From assembly GCA_963989385.1 (NCBI GenBank), contig OZ022500.1, forward strand, positions 18,428,460-18,492,459: DNA of 64,000 nt. The letters run 5' to 3'. Positions 1 to 10,603 of this stretch are shown here, piece after piece. The stretch comes from Ctena decussata (Eukaryota; Mollusca; Bivalvia; Lucinida; Lucinidae). Under the pieces are notes generated by a model. It was not told the DNA's origin. It worked only from the letters and a program-made list of their open reading frames with translations, and did not search any database. The position numbers and the translations under genes are program-made. The stretch's first letter is position 1. The number at the start of each line of letters is the position of its first letter.

Positions 1-273
1 TTTGGTTTTTCTCATATGCCTCTTTAATCCAAGTTTATGTTATCTGTGGCTGAACAAACCTTTCTTTCCAGTGAAGTGAGCAATTTTTGATAGGTCGTGC
101 AAGATTTGTTTCCCTTATAAAAATAAGAATAAAGAAAGGGTCTGGGGCCAGACTATACAATAATATAAATGTTTAAATCTCCCTTGATAAAAGAGTAATA
201 GCCAGTTTGTGATTTTGTGAGACGCACTGTACTTGTCTCGCATCAACACTGTATGTACTCAACTTATCCATAT

Positions 274-413
274 CAGCCGCGACACGACAAAACCAACATA
301 GGGGCATTTGCGGTCAGCCAAGACTCAGATCAGCCTGGAAAGCGGATGCCCAGGCTGATCTGAGTCTGTGCTGGGCGCTCACCCACTTTGTTGGTTTTGT
401 CGCATCGCGGCTC
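274..413. mobile_element. GAGCC MITE, half-size derivative
   Basis: It has the family's terminal inverted repeats (left CAGCCGCGACACGAC, right GTCGCATCGCGGCTC) but only one of the two internal hairpins, giving 140 bp instead of about 235 bp. A direct ATAT lies on each side (270-273 and 414-417), matching the 4-bp A/T duplication seen at other copies. The flanks are also mirror-like for about 12 bp (ATATGGATAAGT read leftward, ATATGGATGAGT rightward), so the target was a palindrome or the repeat once extended further. Confidence 0.85.
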
Positions 414-655
414 ATATGGATGAGTAACTTCAGATTCTGAGAAGTATATTATATTATATACTGTACCTGTCATGAGGTGAAGAAGAGCTGTGAGCCTCTT
501 TATAATATATCTTGGTCTTTTGACTGTGTAAATGGCAAACATATGACCGATCAGCATCAAAATGAGCGTTATAATGCTGAAAGCGCAGCCTGTCCGCATA
601 TAATCTGAAAAAAAAATCAAACATGAATGCTGTTGGATACCTATGATGCAATCAT

Positions 656-858
656 CAGAGCCCTAGATAAGAAGGGTATTTGATGATAATTGAGGGATAA
701 TTTTCTTTATTTCTCATTAAAACCATATGTTGTGACCCCTCATCTGAACCGTCTCGTCAAGACGGTTCAGATGAGGAGTCACAACATATATTTTTATGCA
801 GAATTAACAAAAATTATCCCTAATTATCACCAGATACTCCCTCTTATCTAGGGCTCTG
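656..858. mobile_element. Hairpin MITE (CAGAGCCCTAGATAAG family), copy 1
   Basis: A 203-bp element that is almost one continuous inverted repeat: it starts CAGAGCCCTAGATAAG and ends CTTATCTAGGGCTCTG. The centre is a stem formed by CATCTGAACCGTCT and its complement. An exact 6-bp direct repeat AATCAT flanks it (650-655, 859-864). It has no coding capacity. A second copy lies at 14083-14284. The superfamily is not determined. Confidence 0.9.
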
Positions 859-1260
859 AATCATGCGTAGAAATTTGGCAGACACAGTTAAAACACAGCA
901 ATACGAAAAGTACATTTGAATGCAACGCTCTATATAGCGGTGTGATGCAGGGGCGTTGCCAAATTTATAGCAAATAAGGTTATACAAGCTCTAAACGGCT
1001 ATCGAGTTCCGGCTGCTCCGAAATTTAGAAACCAGAACTACGAAGCTTGGACATCGAAAGTGATAACAACCTGAATCAGAAAATGCATAGGATCTAATGC
1101 AGATAATGCAGAATTGCATGGTCCCACGGGAAACTCTGAAATTTTGCATGATACTAGGCGGACACATAAGCAGATCAGTCATAAATGCAAGAGATATCTA
1201 TTTTAATGTATGATTTTAAGAGTATAAAATAACCTTGGTTCCGGAGCTATAAAATATTTT
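859..1260. other. Unassigned stretch
   Basis: Unique-looking A+T-rich sequence. I see no repeat boundary, splice-supported exon or RNA gene. Confidence 0.5.
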
Positions 1261-1352
1261 ACATGTCGCTGGCCAGGTTTGAACCCTCACGGATGCGGCG
1301 ACAATATTGTTTCATGTTCAACTCAGCTGTTCTGCTATTAAGTAAAAAGATA
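1261..1352 (-). repeat. tRNA-derived SINE head (remnant)
   Basis: On the minus strand there is a B-box-like GGGTTCAAACC (about 1273-1286) preceded by a tRNA-like stretch. The cloverleaf is not intact and no SINE tail or duplication is clear. It is most likely the 5' region of an old tRNA-derived SINE, not a functional tRNA. Confidence 0.4.
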
Positions 1353-2160
1353 GGCAAAGATCAGAAATTAATACAATCAAATCACACATCCGCCCTAAAA
1401 ACCAAAACGAAAAGAAGCACACACACGTTGAAAAAAATCGAAAGGCACGCACGTTAAACCGAATGAACAGCTCTTATCGAAACAGGAGGTCATTCAGCTA
1501 CCTTAATTGAAAAAAGCAGCAACATCCCTTTTCCCATTTTCTATTTCTAGTTACAAAACAAAACAAAACAGAAAGCAAAATGGGTAGCAATACATGTGAC
1601 CATATAGCTAGAAGACCACAATTAAGCGGACATAACTAAACGTAACACTGAGGAACCATAACAGAAGCACCGCCTTGGACCGGTCAGTAATAGATTACTG
1701 TGGGGTTAAAGCTAGTTTTACTGGATCCAAACACTCGCCCTCTGCTTCTGTTTTGCTTTGAAATATTTAGTTAGCTGTTTGAACCACACGAAAGGTTCCT
1801 TACCCATCAGTGAATCAACACAAAAACAAATCACATATGAGAAGTATGATGAGTCAGAGATGAGGACTCGACAGAAACAACGTATTGCGATGAGGTGTCA
1901 AACAGCTCCACTGAAATACCGGAACAAAAGAAAACCACCAATTGAGTCCCGAATGACCAGGCAACAGACAAGACAAGCTCCGGTCCCAAACAACTAGAAT
2001 AAAGAGCTTCATGTCGGGCTCGTCACTGAGTCTGATGCCCGACCAACCGGCATGCAATTAGAGAGGGAAGCAATGTTACAAACCATGATTGGTTTAACCG
2101 TTAATCATGCATGCAGCATTACATTTACGTTATATCCAACACGTGTGTAACGTATGACGC
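1353..2160. other. Unassigned stretch with an AAAAC microsatellite
   Basis: It contains a short (AAAAC)n run near 1553-1572. An 80-codon open frame at 1758-1997 has a skewed K/R/Q/T composition and no recognisable motif, so I do not call it a gene. Confidence 0.5.
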
Positions 2161-2406
2161 AGCCAGTGAGCATGGTGAGATACCTGGGAAGGAACCGTCG
2201 CAGGAACAAGCTTTGGGTCAAAAGAGCTCTGTGATGAGAGGAGAGATTTGAAGAAGAATCGAAAGAATACAGGAAAGCTAACTAAAGGTACAGAAGGCCC
2301 TTAAGAATGCAAAATAGGACGGGATATGTGCTCATTGAGATGAGATTAAAACCTGTCTGAACAAATATAACAACTAGCGACCATATCAGCTGGTTAAGGA
2401 TTAAAC

Positions 2407-2409
<3 letters not shown>

Positions 2410-2438
<29 letters not shown>
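2410..2438. repeat. (GA)n microsatellite
   Basis: An uninterrupted GA dinucleotide run of about 28 bp inside the RTE-like relic. Confidence 0.95.
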
Positions 2439-2442
<4 letters not shown>

Positions 2443-3751
2443 CATAACTATCTGAGACAAGTCTGAGACACGTATTAAGGACGAACAAGAAATTCTCAGC
2501 AGACTGACAGAATATTGCATAGAACTACGCAATCAAGAGGGTCGTAGTTACAATGCAGTTCTGAACTGCAATCAGCACCCAGTAGAAGATCTGCCGAAGT
2601 TGAGAATATACCAGCAGAACTTGTTCAAGCAGGCGAAGAGAACATGACTGATCTGTTACAATATCTGGATAACATGAAAATGGCCGACGCCATGGACGAA
2701 GTAGCTGATCAAACAAGACAACCTGCAGCTCTGCTTGCCAGAACTAAAGAATCACCAGCCTCGTCAATCATCCGAGCAAAGTCATGAAAAGTGCCTTCAG
2801 CATCAGCAGAATATTTGCCATGTCTTCATAAATTTCAAAAAGGCCTTTCACGGGGTATGGAATGCAGTCTTATTGGCCACCATGCAGAAGTACAAAATCA
2901 ATGCAAATCTAGTTCGCGCCACTGAGCGCCTCTATGACAGGGCTATAAGTGCAGTCAATATAAATGGTTCAGAACACAGGTTGAATTTAAGCAAGTATGC
3001 ATTTTCTCACACACCATTTTCATTTTTTTTTCTCGAAATGGCTTATGCTCTGGAACAACATGATGGAAAGGTTGGCATAGACGCAGAACATTACAAATCG
3101 CCGGTTTGCCGATGACATTGACGCTCTTGCTGAGGAAGAGCAGGAACTTGAAGCCCAAGTTGAAAGTCTTGACAAAAACTGCACAAATACGACTAAGACC
3201 AAATTGATGACAAGCAGCGAAAATGGCATCCGAAGGAACATCTGGGTCAAAAGGCAATGGTTGGGAGCTGTTGTCTATGACGATGACTCGAAACTGGATG
3301 GTCTTTGAAGCGTTGCACAAGCCGCTGCAGCACTTACAAAGCCGCAGTGAAAGCAATTTGGAGGGATAAGATGTCTCTTGAATCAAAAGTGAAACTGTTG
3401 CGCTCCCTTGTCGTATCCATGTTCCGTTTGCCTGCGAATCGTAAGGACCTTCACAAGCGAGTAAGAGAAGAAAAAGAAAAAACGAAAGTCTTTGAGATGA
3501 GATGCTATTATAGGTTCTAGAAAATCTCCTACAAGGACCACGTAACTAAAGAAGATGTTCGCAGAATGATTCAAACAGCTATTGCAGGATATGACGAAGT
3601 CCTTACCATGGTCAAGAAAAGAACACTAAGAAAAAAAGAGAAGAGGTAGACAAAAAAAGCGATGAAAAGACAAATTCAAAGAGTGGACGGAGTTAGGCAA
3701 GGTCAACTGAAAACGAGGACTACGTAGTAAGGGAGTGGTGTAAAATCATTT

Positions 3752-3986
3752 GAGCCGCGACACGAGAAAACCAACAATGTGGTTGTGCGACCAGCGCAGA
3801 CTCAGATCAGCCTGGGTATCCACTCAGTCAGATCAAAGTCTTTTATTTGGGTTTAAAGGTAGCTAAGGGTCTAAGCTAGCTTCATGGGGACAGCAAAGAC
3901 TCTGATCAGACTGGACGGATGCCCAGGCTGATCTGAGTCTGCGCTGGGCGCATAACCACATTGTTGGTTTTGTCGCGTCGCGCCTC
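3752..3986. mobile_element. GAGCC MITE, nested in the RTE-like LINE
   Basis: A full-length 235-bp copy with inverted ends GAGCCGCGACACGAG / TCGCGTCGCGCCTC, two internal hairpins built on CTCAGATCAGCCTGGG-type stems, and a central GGGTCTAAGCTAGC. It is flanked by the exact direct repeat ATTT (3748-3751, 3987-3990). Removing the MITE and one ATTT rejoins the LINE frame into VVPQRP, which fixes both element length and duplication size. Confidence 0.95.
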
Positions 3987-4271
3987 ATTTGTGGTGCCTC
4001 AACGACCTCACAAGGTAATAGAACGGAAAAAGAAATAAAAATATGAGAGCAGGTTGCTGAAAACCCCATTGATAAAACCAGAGGGCCAATGGCCCTATAT
4101 CGCTCACCTGAGCACTGAGGTTATGTTGGAAAAACTAAGTTGCCACAGCAACAAAACAACATGCACAACAGCAATAAAACACACCATTTATGTAGAGGAT
4201 AATATCACAAACATTTATGCAAAAAGATAAGCTTTATCCCCCCTTAATGGCTTCTGAGAAGAAGATCTTTG

Positions 4272-4273
<2 letters not shown>

Positions 4274-4308
<35 letters not shown>
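4274..4308 (+). repeat. Poly(A) run (35 bp)
   Basis: An uninterrupted A run within the first unit of the pearl-like element. Confidence 0.95.
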
Positions 4309-4310
<2 letters not shown>

Positions 4311-5740
4311 AAAAAATTGAAAATTTGGCCCTTCAATTGCAACGGCAACTAATCAAAATCAGGTCTTTGGGCAAAATTCTTATAGCTGATAGAGGACTAC
4401 TCTAGGAACATTTCTGTAAAGCTTTTGTCAATACCAAATGTCCACTTTCCCCATTGTAAGTCTATGGAAACTTTAAGTTGCCATAGCAACCAGTTCACAT
4501 GGGCAATGATAATATGAAATATACTTTAGGTAGAGGCTAATGTTATTAATATGTATGCAAAGTATCAGCTTCATCCTCCTCATGGCTTCACTTTCCCCAT
4601 TATAAGTCAATGGAAACTATAAGTTGACATAGCAACCAAAGTTCTTATTGGGTTGGAAGAAAAAAAACAAAATTCATGTAGAGGCTTCTGTCATCAACAT
4701 GTTTGCACAATATCAGCTTCATCCCCCATATGGCTTCTGAGCAGAAGATTTTTTCATTTTTTCTTTTTTTTTTTCGAAAATTCACCCTATATTTTGCCAT
4801 GGCAACCAATCAAATTCAGCGATTTGGAGAAAATTCATATGAAATATAGAGGACTATTCAAGAAACATTTCTGTGGAAAGAAAATCTAAATAAAAGCCGT
4901 GAGACAGCAAAAATTGCCAATTTCCATTTTCCCCATTATAAGTCAATGGAAACTCTTAGTTGCCATAGCAACCAAACTGCTGGAGTAATTGCCATGAAAA
5001 ATAGTAATTCTATAGAGGCTAGTACTAAGATTCTTTCTGTAAAGTTTGAGCTTTATTGGCAACACAGTTTATGCAGAGATGATTTTTTAATATTTTTCCA
5101 TTTTTAACTATTCGGTTGCAATGGCAACCAGAAAAATTGCCCAATTTGCATAAATTTAACACGGCTGGTTAAAGACTACTCCAGGTACATTTCTATAAAA
5201 GTTTTGTCAAAATATCTGCAGTGGCATAGCAATAAATGCAAATTTTCTATTTTGCCATTATAAGTCAATGGCAACTTTAAGTTCCATTAGCAAACAAACT
5301 GCTTGAGCAACTGCCAAGAAAAACAGTACTTTTATAGAGGGCAGTGCCAAGATCCTTTCTGTGAAGTTTAAGCTTTATTGGTTGCATAGTTTCTGAGGAG
5401 ATGATTTTTGAATATTTTTTCTATTTTTAACCATTCGGTTGCCATGGAAACCAGCCAAATTGTGCAATTGACAAAAATTTCATGTGGTTGATGGAGGACT
5501 ACTCAAGGAACATTTCTGTAAAAGTTTGTCAAAATATCTGCAGTGACATAGCAATAAATGCAAATTTTCAATTTTTCCCATACAAGTCAATGGAAACTTT
5601 AAGTTGCCATAGCAACCAAAGTTCCGAAGCAATTTGGATAAAAAACAGTATTATTGGTTCCCCCTGCCTATAGATGCTATATATGAAATTTAGTTACAAT
5701 GGGCCTTGTAGTTTCAGAGAAGATGTCGTTTGAAAATGTT

Positions 5741-5780
5741 GACGGACGGACGACGTACGACGGACGACGGACGACGGATG
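5741..5780 (+). repeat. GACGG/ACG microsatellite of the pearl-like element
   Basis: Degenerate GACGGACGGACGACG repeats directly before the 3' hairpin of the host element. Confidence 0.85.
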
Positions 5781-5828
5781 CCTGCCTATACTATAAGCTC
5801 ACCTGTGAGCCTTCGGCTCAGTTGAGCT

Positions 5829-6430
5829 AATAAAGCCCAAACTGTAATTATTAACATTTAGAATTTATGCAAATTTGGTTTTAAGCGCCGACAACTATTT
5901 CCTTTTTCAGAGCTTTATTTAAATAATGTACTTTTTTACTACAAGAATTATCTCAATAATCTGATGCAAAATGTTTGAATTATTTTCATCAGATGTTGTT
6001 GTCACTCTTAATCTATTTCTGGAGAAAAACATATTATAAAAATAATATTTAACCCTTTTTTAAGATTTAATAATAAAAATTACTCAGATAAACTCATAAA
6101 GTTCTTGCCTATCAGCTAAATAGTGCTGAATTGTAATTTAAAACCCCTTTTTCGACATACTCCTACTATTATATATTTCAACTCATGTTGAAATGCAGAC
6201 CAATAGGCTTTTAACATTGACTATGCTGATGGTATTGTTTGTATTTAGGTATCAGTTAAAATGTTATGTTCAGTGTGTCTGTGTGTCACTGGCAGGATTT
6301 TATAATCTACGGCCTGACTGCTTACCTAACATTTGTGCGTCCACAGCTTCATTTATGATGATTTCACGTTTCGTTGGAAAAAAGTTGTGATACTCGCAGT
6401 GTTCCTCTGAAAATAGAAGAGAAGATGTGT
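5829..6430. other. Unassigned A+T-rich stretch
   Basis: Single-copy in this window. An open frame at 6193-6390 (65 codons) has no recognisable features and I do not call it a gene. Confidence 0.5.
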
Positions 6431-6560
6431 TAACCCGCTTTAGACCGGACACCCTTTTTAGGACATATACAATCAGTGCAGACCCAATTCAGACGCCGCA
6501 GAACGCTGCGTCTGATAAGGGTAACCACTGTTTGCTTACTGGAATTTCTATGCAAAAATT
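6431..6560. repeat. Interspersed repeat relic (CAGTGCAGACCC family)
   Basis: It contains GTTAACCCGCTTTAGACCGG and CAGTGCAGACCCAATTCAGA followed by GAATTTCTATGCAAAAATTA. A related copy is at about 14695-14825 (TTTAAGACTGGAAACCCC, CAGTGCAAACCCAGTTCG, GAATTTCTATGCAAATAC). It is an old dispersed repeat with unclear ends. Confidence 0.5.
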
Positions 6561-6578
6561 AATAAAAGTGAAAAAATA

Positions 6579-6775
6579 TATATAGTCAACTCCCAATATC
6601 TCGAACACTGATATCTCAAAGTATTTTCTTATATCACAGAATGTATTTCCTATTTTTATTTACATTTCAACTCCTGTAATCACAAACTACTGATATCTCA
6701 AAGAAAATTTACTTTGAGATATCAGTAGTTTGGGCTGAAGTTTGACTTCGAGATATCGAGAGTTGATTGTGTATA
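6579..6775. mobile_element. MITE with GTCAACTC…CGAGAGTTGATT ends, copy 1
   Basis: Inverted ends (GTCAACTCCCAATATCTCGA against TCGAGATATCGAGAGTTGAT) surround a central hairpin of CTTTGAGATATCAGTAGTTT and its complement. TA dinucleotides flank it, suggesting a Tc1/mariner-type MITE. A related copy is at 26494-26697. Confidence 0.7.
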
Positions 6776-6889
6776 TTTATACGGAATTTCTGAGATAGAC
6801 TATTATTCCTCTCGTCTCCTAGGGTTTTACCCTTCAGATGAATGGATAAACTATTAAACTTCCAAATTTTTCTACTGTTTTTACACAGA

Positions 6890-6956
6890 AACAACGTTTG
6901 TGACTTCCTATTTGCTTCCCGGGGTTACGTAGCCCTCCCGAAATGGAGTTTACTCT
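6890..6956 (+). repeat. Dispersed box (TTTGTGACTTCCT…GCTTCCCGGG family)
   Basis: Shares TTTGTGACTTCCTATTTGCT and TCCCGGGGTTACGTAGCCCT with segments near 28540 and 43610, and with inverted copies near 14350, 31490 and 50930. It is cut off by the start of the LINE at 6957. Confidence 0.6.
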
Positions 6957-7334
6957 CAAGAAATATGTAATAAACTCAATGAAATATTTGAAAATGTAGA
7001 TGGCAATAGTAGTCTGTTCAGTACAGACTCATGTCTAGACTCTTTCGTATCAGTTATTGATGACGTATGTAAACCTCTGTTTGAAAAGGCATGTATTAAC
7101 TCGAACACAAATAAACCTACTTTTGTATTCAATGAAGATTGTGAAATTAAGAAACTGGACTTTTTTGATAAGTTGAATAAATATAGAAAAGATAAGCGTG
7201 ATGATAATAGAATTGCAATGGTTAGAGCTAGGTCGGCTTTCAAAACATCTGTCAGAAATTTTAAGTATCAATTACAAAAGCAAAAGACAACTAAACTTCT
7301 ACAAACTCAATTTAAAGATGCAATAGAATATTAG
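6957..7334 (+). pseudogene. LINE ORF2 linker region, fragment
   Basis: A 125-codon open segment without its own start codon, ending at TAG 7332-7334. It is rich in K, D, N and R, with KLNKYRKDKRDDNRIAMVRA and SAFKTSVRNFKYQLQKQK, typical of the basic region between endonuclease and RT of LINE ORF2 proteins. Homology resumes in the next frame from 7336 (EVLKESQHNQTSKSLSAKAF), so a one-base lesion lies at the stop. A further shift near 7490 is needed to enter the RT frame. It is a fragment of the 6957-9940 element, not a gene. Confidence 0.7.
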
Positions 7335-7492
7335 CGAAGTTCTGAAGGAATCGCAGCATAACCAAACTTCTAAATCTTTATCTGCTAAGGCGTTTGGTGA
7401 TTATTTTAAAGCTATTAATGATCCGGAAAGTATATTTTATCAGGCTGACGATGACATATTAGACTTTAACGACCGCTTTCTAAGCACAGATA

Positions 7493-8938
7493 ATGTTTGC
7501 AGAGTTAGACACTGAAATTACAATTCAAGAGATAGTAAAGGCAATTAAAGAACTCAAAACAGGAAAAAGTGGTGGTCCAGATAGAATTTTAAATGAGTTT
7601 TTAATAAATGGTTTAAAGATTCTTCCAATGTGCTTGCATACGCTGTTTAACATTTTACTAGTACAAGGGCATTTTCCATCAGTTTGGAGTGAAGGTTATA
7701 TTGAACCGTTGCATAAAAAAGGTAACATTCACAATGTTGATAATTACAGAGGTATTACATTATTAAGTGTTATGGGAAAGTTATTTACTCGTATACTTAA
7801 TACTCGATTAACGAACTGGGCTGGAACTTACTATGTCTATATCGAAGCACAGGCAGGGTTTAGGTCAGAAATGGGATCTGTAGATAATGTATTTGTATTA
7901 CACGGAATAATAACTCATTTGATAAATCAAGGGAAAAGTTGTATTGTACATTTGTAGATTTTAAAAAGGCATTTGACTTCAGATTTTAAAAAGGCATTTG
8001 ACTTCATTAACAGAGATATTATATGGTATAAATTAATCAAATTAGGTGTTAGGGAAAATATTTTAAATGTCATTAAATCGATGTATCAAAACGTAAAGTC
8101 AAAAGTGAAGTATAATAATGAATTAATTGACAGTTTTGATAGTTATCTTGGTGTTAGACAGGGTGAATGCTTGTCGCCATTCTTATTTTCAATGTATTTG
8201 AACGATATTGAAGATGAATTTTACTTAAAAGGGTTTAAGGGTATTAATATTGATTCTGTTAAATTGTTTTTGTTTTTATACGCAGACGACATGACAATTT
8301 TCTCTGAAACACCCGAAGGACTCCAAGAGGGATTAAACATTTTAAAAAGTTATTGTACCCGATGGAAATTAACAGAAAACACCGACAAGACTAAAGTTAT
8401 GGTTTTTCGTAAAGGTGGTATACCTCCGCGAGATTTAAACTTTCATTACAATAATCAGAAAATAGAAATAGTAAGATTTTTCTCTTATTTAGGGATAGTT
8501 TTCACACCCGGTGGGTCTTTTTCAAATGCACAATCCACTCTATCAGGACCAGCACAGAAAGCAGTTTTTAAACTTAATCAGTATTTGTATGGCTTTTCTG
8601 AAATTTCCCCAAGCCATACATTAGATCTTTTTGATAAATTGATAACCCCAATACTAAATTATGGTAGCGAAGTTTGGGGATTCTATAAGGCTAATCAAGT
8701 TGAGAGGGTACAGTTACAGTTTTGTGAACACTTATTGAGGGTCAAACAATCCACGCAAAATAATTTTATTTACGGTGAACTTGGTCGTATACCTTATCAA
8801 ACTCGTCGACATTTTATAATACTAAAGTATTGGTTGAAGATTTTGACTAAAAGGGAAAATAAATATGTAACTTTAATATATAAAATGATGTTAAGAGATA
8901 TTGATAATGATAATAGAAAGGTAAAATGGCTTCATTAG
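7493..8938 (+). pseudogene. LINE reverse transcriptase domain
   Basis: This would copy the element's RNA into DNA at a nicked target. RT blocks appear in order: IKELKTGKSGGPDRI, EPLHKKGNIHNVDNYRGIT, QAGFRSEMGSVDN, then FKKAFDFINRDIIWYKL, GVRQGECLSPFLFSMYLND and the catalytic YADD (8279-8290, in FLYADDMTIF), followed by thumb-like sequence to the stop at 8938. A TAG at 7955-7957 splits the frame. The cause is visible: a 25-bp sequence (7956-7980) is exactly repeated at 7981-8005, and one T appears to be missing shortly upstream (about 7938). The two changes cancel in length, so the same frame continues on both sides. Catalytic residues are intact, but the copy cannot make a full protein. Confidence 0.85.
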
Positions 8939-9035
8939 TTAAACTTTGTTAAGTAATCTTGGTTTTTATGAAGTTTGGCTAACCAAGGAGTGGGTGACAC
9001 TAAAATGTTTTTGCATATACTTAAACAACGTTTAG

Positions 9036-9497
9036 GTGATCAGTTTTTTCCAAACTTGGAATGGTGAATTAGAAAATTCATCAAGAGCTGTTTTTTTTTA
9101 TAGAACCTTTTCAGATTTTCATTTTCAAGAATATTTAGACATTATAACAGTTAGGAAGTTTCGAATAGCTATGACTAAATTACGAGTAGCTTCTCACAGG
9201 CTCGAAGTTGAAACCGGCAGATGGTCTAGGCCAAATGCTGTTCCTTTTGAAGAAAGAAAATGTAAAATTTGCAATCAACTTGAAGACGAGTTTCATTTTC
9301 TCTTTGAATGTCCGACTTATGCAACTCTAAGATTAAATCATTTTAGGAAGTACTATATAAATAGACCAAGCATGTTTAAGTTGGTTGAATTATTAAAAAC
9401 AAATAATAAAACACAACTAAGAGATTTAGCAATGTACATTTTCAAAGCTTTTGAATTACGACGGAATACTGTATATTTGGAAAACGTCAAATACTAA
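9036..9497 (+). pseudogene. LINE ORF2 C-terminal zinc-knuckle segment
   Basis: A 153-codon open frame with DFHFQEYLDIITVRKFRIAM and RKCKICNQLEDEFHFLFECP. The CxxC…H…C spacing is the C-terminal motif of many LINE ORF2 proteins. The gap from 8938 to 9036 still translates in pieces as the same protein (SLVKTLLSNLGFYEVWLTKE), with shifts near 8930, 8950 and 9050. The frame starts at an internal Met, not a real start. It ends at TAA 9495-9497, followed by the 3' untranslated part. Confidence 0.75.
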
Positions 9498-9940
9498 AAC
9501 GATTTTTTTTCTCCGTCACCTACATATGTTTCTTTTTGCTTGTGTTCGGCCTACTTGTACCAAATGTGTTAGAGTTATGGTATGTTTTCCGTATATATGC
9601 ACTGTATATTCATTCACGCATTTTCTAAGTACGGAATCTCAGAAATAAAGTGCACAGGGAGGCAAAATATACAAAATGATACGCACATCCTCTCCTGATC
9701 ATTGCTGGTTATGTCATTAACTTGAATATTGTCATGAACTGAAATCTTGCAAATCTGTTCTATTGCATCAATGCAGAAATTTTCACTAAAACAATACAGT
9801 CCGTTATGTTCTAATGAATATTTCATGTCTATGTACTAACACCGTGTGTCATGATATATTATATTGTATTTTGTATTGCTCAAGGGCCATTTGGCCTATG
9901 ATTATGAAATAAACTTCTTCCCTCTTAAAGAAAAGAATTA

Positions 9941-10603
9941 ACCTACATTAATAAGAAGGGAGGCGAATAAAAAAATGGTACCGTTTTTTCTCCTGAAAGT
10001 TTACCCAGTTACCTGAACCGGAAATATGTTTCTGAGACAATAAATTAGACCACATTAAAGATTAAATTCACGTTCAAATGCAACATCTAATTTTTTGTCA
10101 TTAAAGTTATCTCTTTTGTACAAATGACCGCGAAGTCAAATGCCTTAAATACCAGTTAAAGAAGCACCCCGATACTATTTGCGGCCTGTTTCGTCTAGAA
10201 GCAACTGTGACAGGGGTTTCCAAAATCAGCTGGCACGGGAACTTCAGGAAACCATGTCGCCACTTGTTTTATCCGAAAAGCCTGCAGATATTCTAGAAAT
10301 TCGTTTCCAGTTTTTTCCCCGAACCTATCACCATGAAAATGAAACAAAACTGGACAACAGCTCTACTATGATCGAACGTGAATTATCGTGACCGGAAACC
10401 AGCCCTTTTACCACTAGACTGCCATGCCAGTTAACAAATAACCTAGCCTCTTTTCTATTATTTACAGGTATTTTAAATATATGATTGAAACTTACAAATC
10501 GCTTATAAATACTGTATCAAATATAACATTTTAGTTCTATCAGAAATTGGCTGCGAAATTATCTGTATATTCTGCATAGACAATACGGGATCTAAGCACA
10601 GCT
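9941..10603. other. Unassigned stretch
   Basis: No recognisable element. A 70-codon open frame at 10179-10391 has no motif and is not called. Confidence 0.5.

Larger units (their letters stand above)
2200..4038 (+). pseudogene. Dead RTE-like non-LTR retrotransposon (reverse transcriptase and C-terminal part)
   Basis: Translating in shifting frames gives collinear pieces of a LINE endonuclease/reverse transcriptase polyprotein of a type abundant in molluscs. About 2460-2640 has EQEILSRLTEYC and later IPAELVQAGEE. About 2720-2960 has HVFINFKKAFHGVWNA, the RT block before the active site. The active-site FADD is at 3105-3116, in RFADDIDAL. About 3300-3620 has KVKLLRSLVVS, EMRCYYRF and DHV.KEDVR, the post-RT region. 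The last codons read VVPQRPHKV up to the stop at 4036-4038. No frame is continuous: there are multiple indels, and internal deletions remove RT blocks (near 2596 and 2780). A (GA)n tract lies at 2410-2438. The apurinic endonuclease and 5' end are missing. A GAGCC MITE at 3752-3986 interrupts the 3' coding end. Membership in the RTE clade is inferred from memory of similar proteins. Confidence 0.8.
4081..5828 (+). mobile_element. Pearl/HINE-like element with ~320-bp tandem units
   Basis: The left arm is a short palindrome (GAGGGCCAATGGCCC) followed by TATATCGCTCACCTGAGC. The body has alternating conserved boxes. Box A (AAGTCAATGGAAACTTTAAG, then TTGCCATAGCAACCAA) recurs near 4451, 4597, 4934, 5256 and 5579. 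Box B (GTTGCCATGGCAACCA-like) recurs near 4333, 4793, 5113 and 5433. The unit is therefore about 320 bp. The right end is a GACGG/ACG microsatellite (5741-5780) and a hairpin at 5796-5828 (AGCTCACCTGTGAGCC, TTCG, complement). This order of arm, tandem core, ACGG tract and 3' hairpin matches pearl elements of bivalves and Helitron-associated interspersed elements. No protein is encoded. Confidence 0.75.
6957..9940 (+). mobile_element. 5'-truncated non-LTR retrotransposon (LINE), dead copy
   Basis: It starts abruptly inside the region between endonuclease and RT and runs through RT and a C-terminal zinc-knuckle segment. It ends with a 3' terminal hairpin (GGGCCATTTGGCC near 9884-9896) and AATAAA (9908-9913). 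The endonuclease is absent, as expected from 5' truncation during target-primed reverse transcription. At least five frame disruptions show that it is inactive. It is probably of the CR1/L2/jockey-like group, judged from the RT blocks and the CKIC…H…C motif, but the clade is uncertain. Target-site duplications were not identified. Confidence 0.8.

Noticed and set aside
2955..3386. 143-codon minus-strand frame
   Set aside because: It is antisense to the RTE-like reverse transcriptase relic and has no motif of its own.
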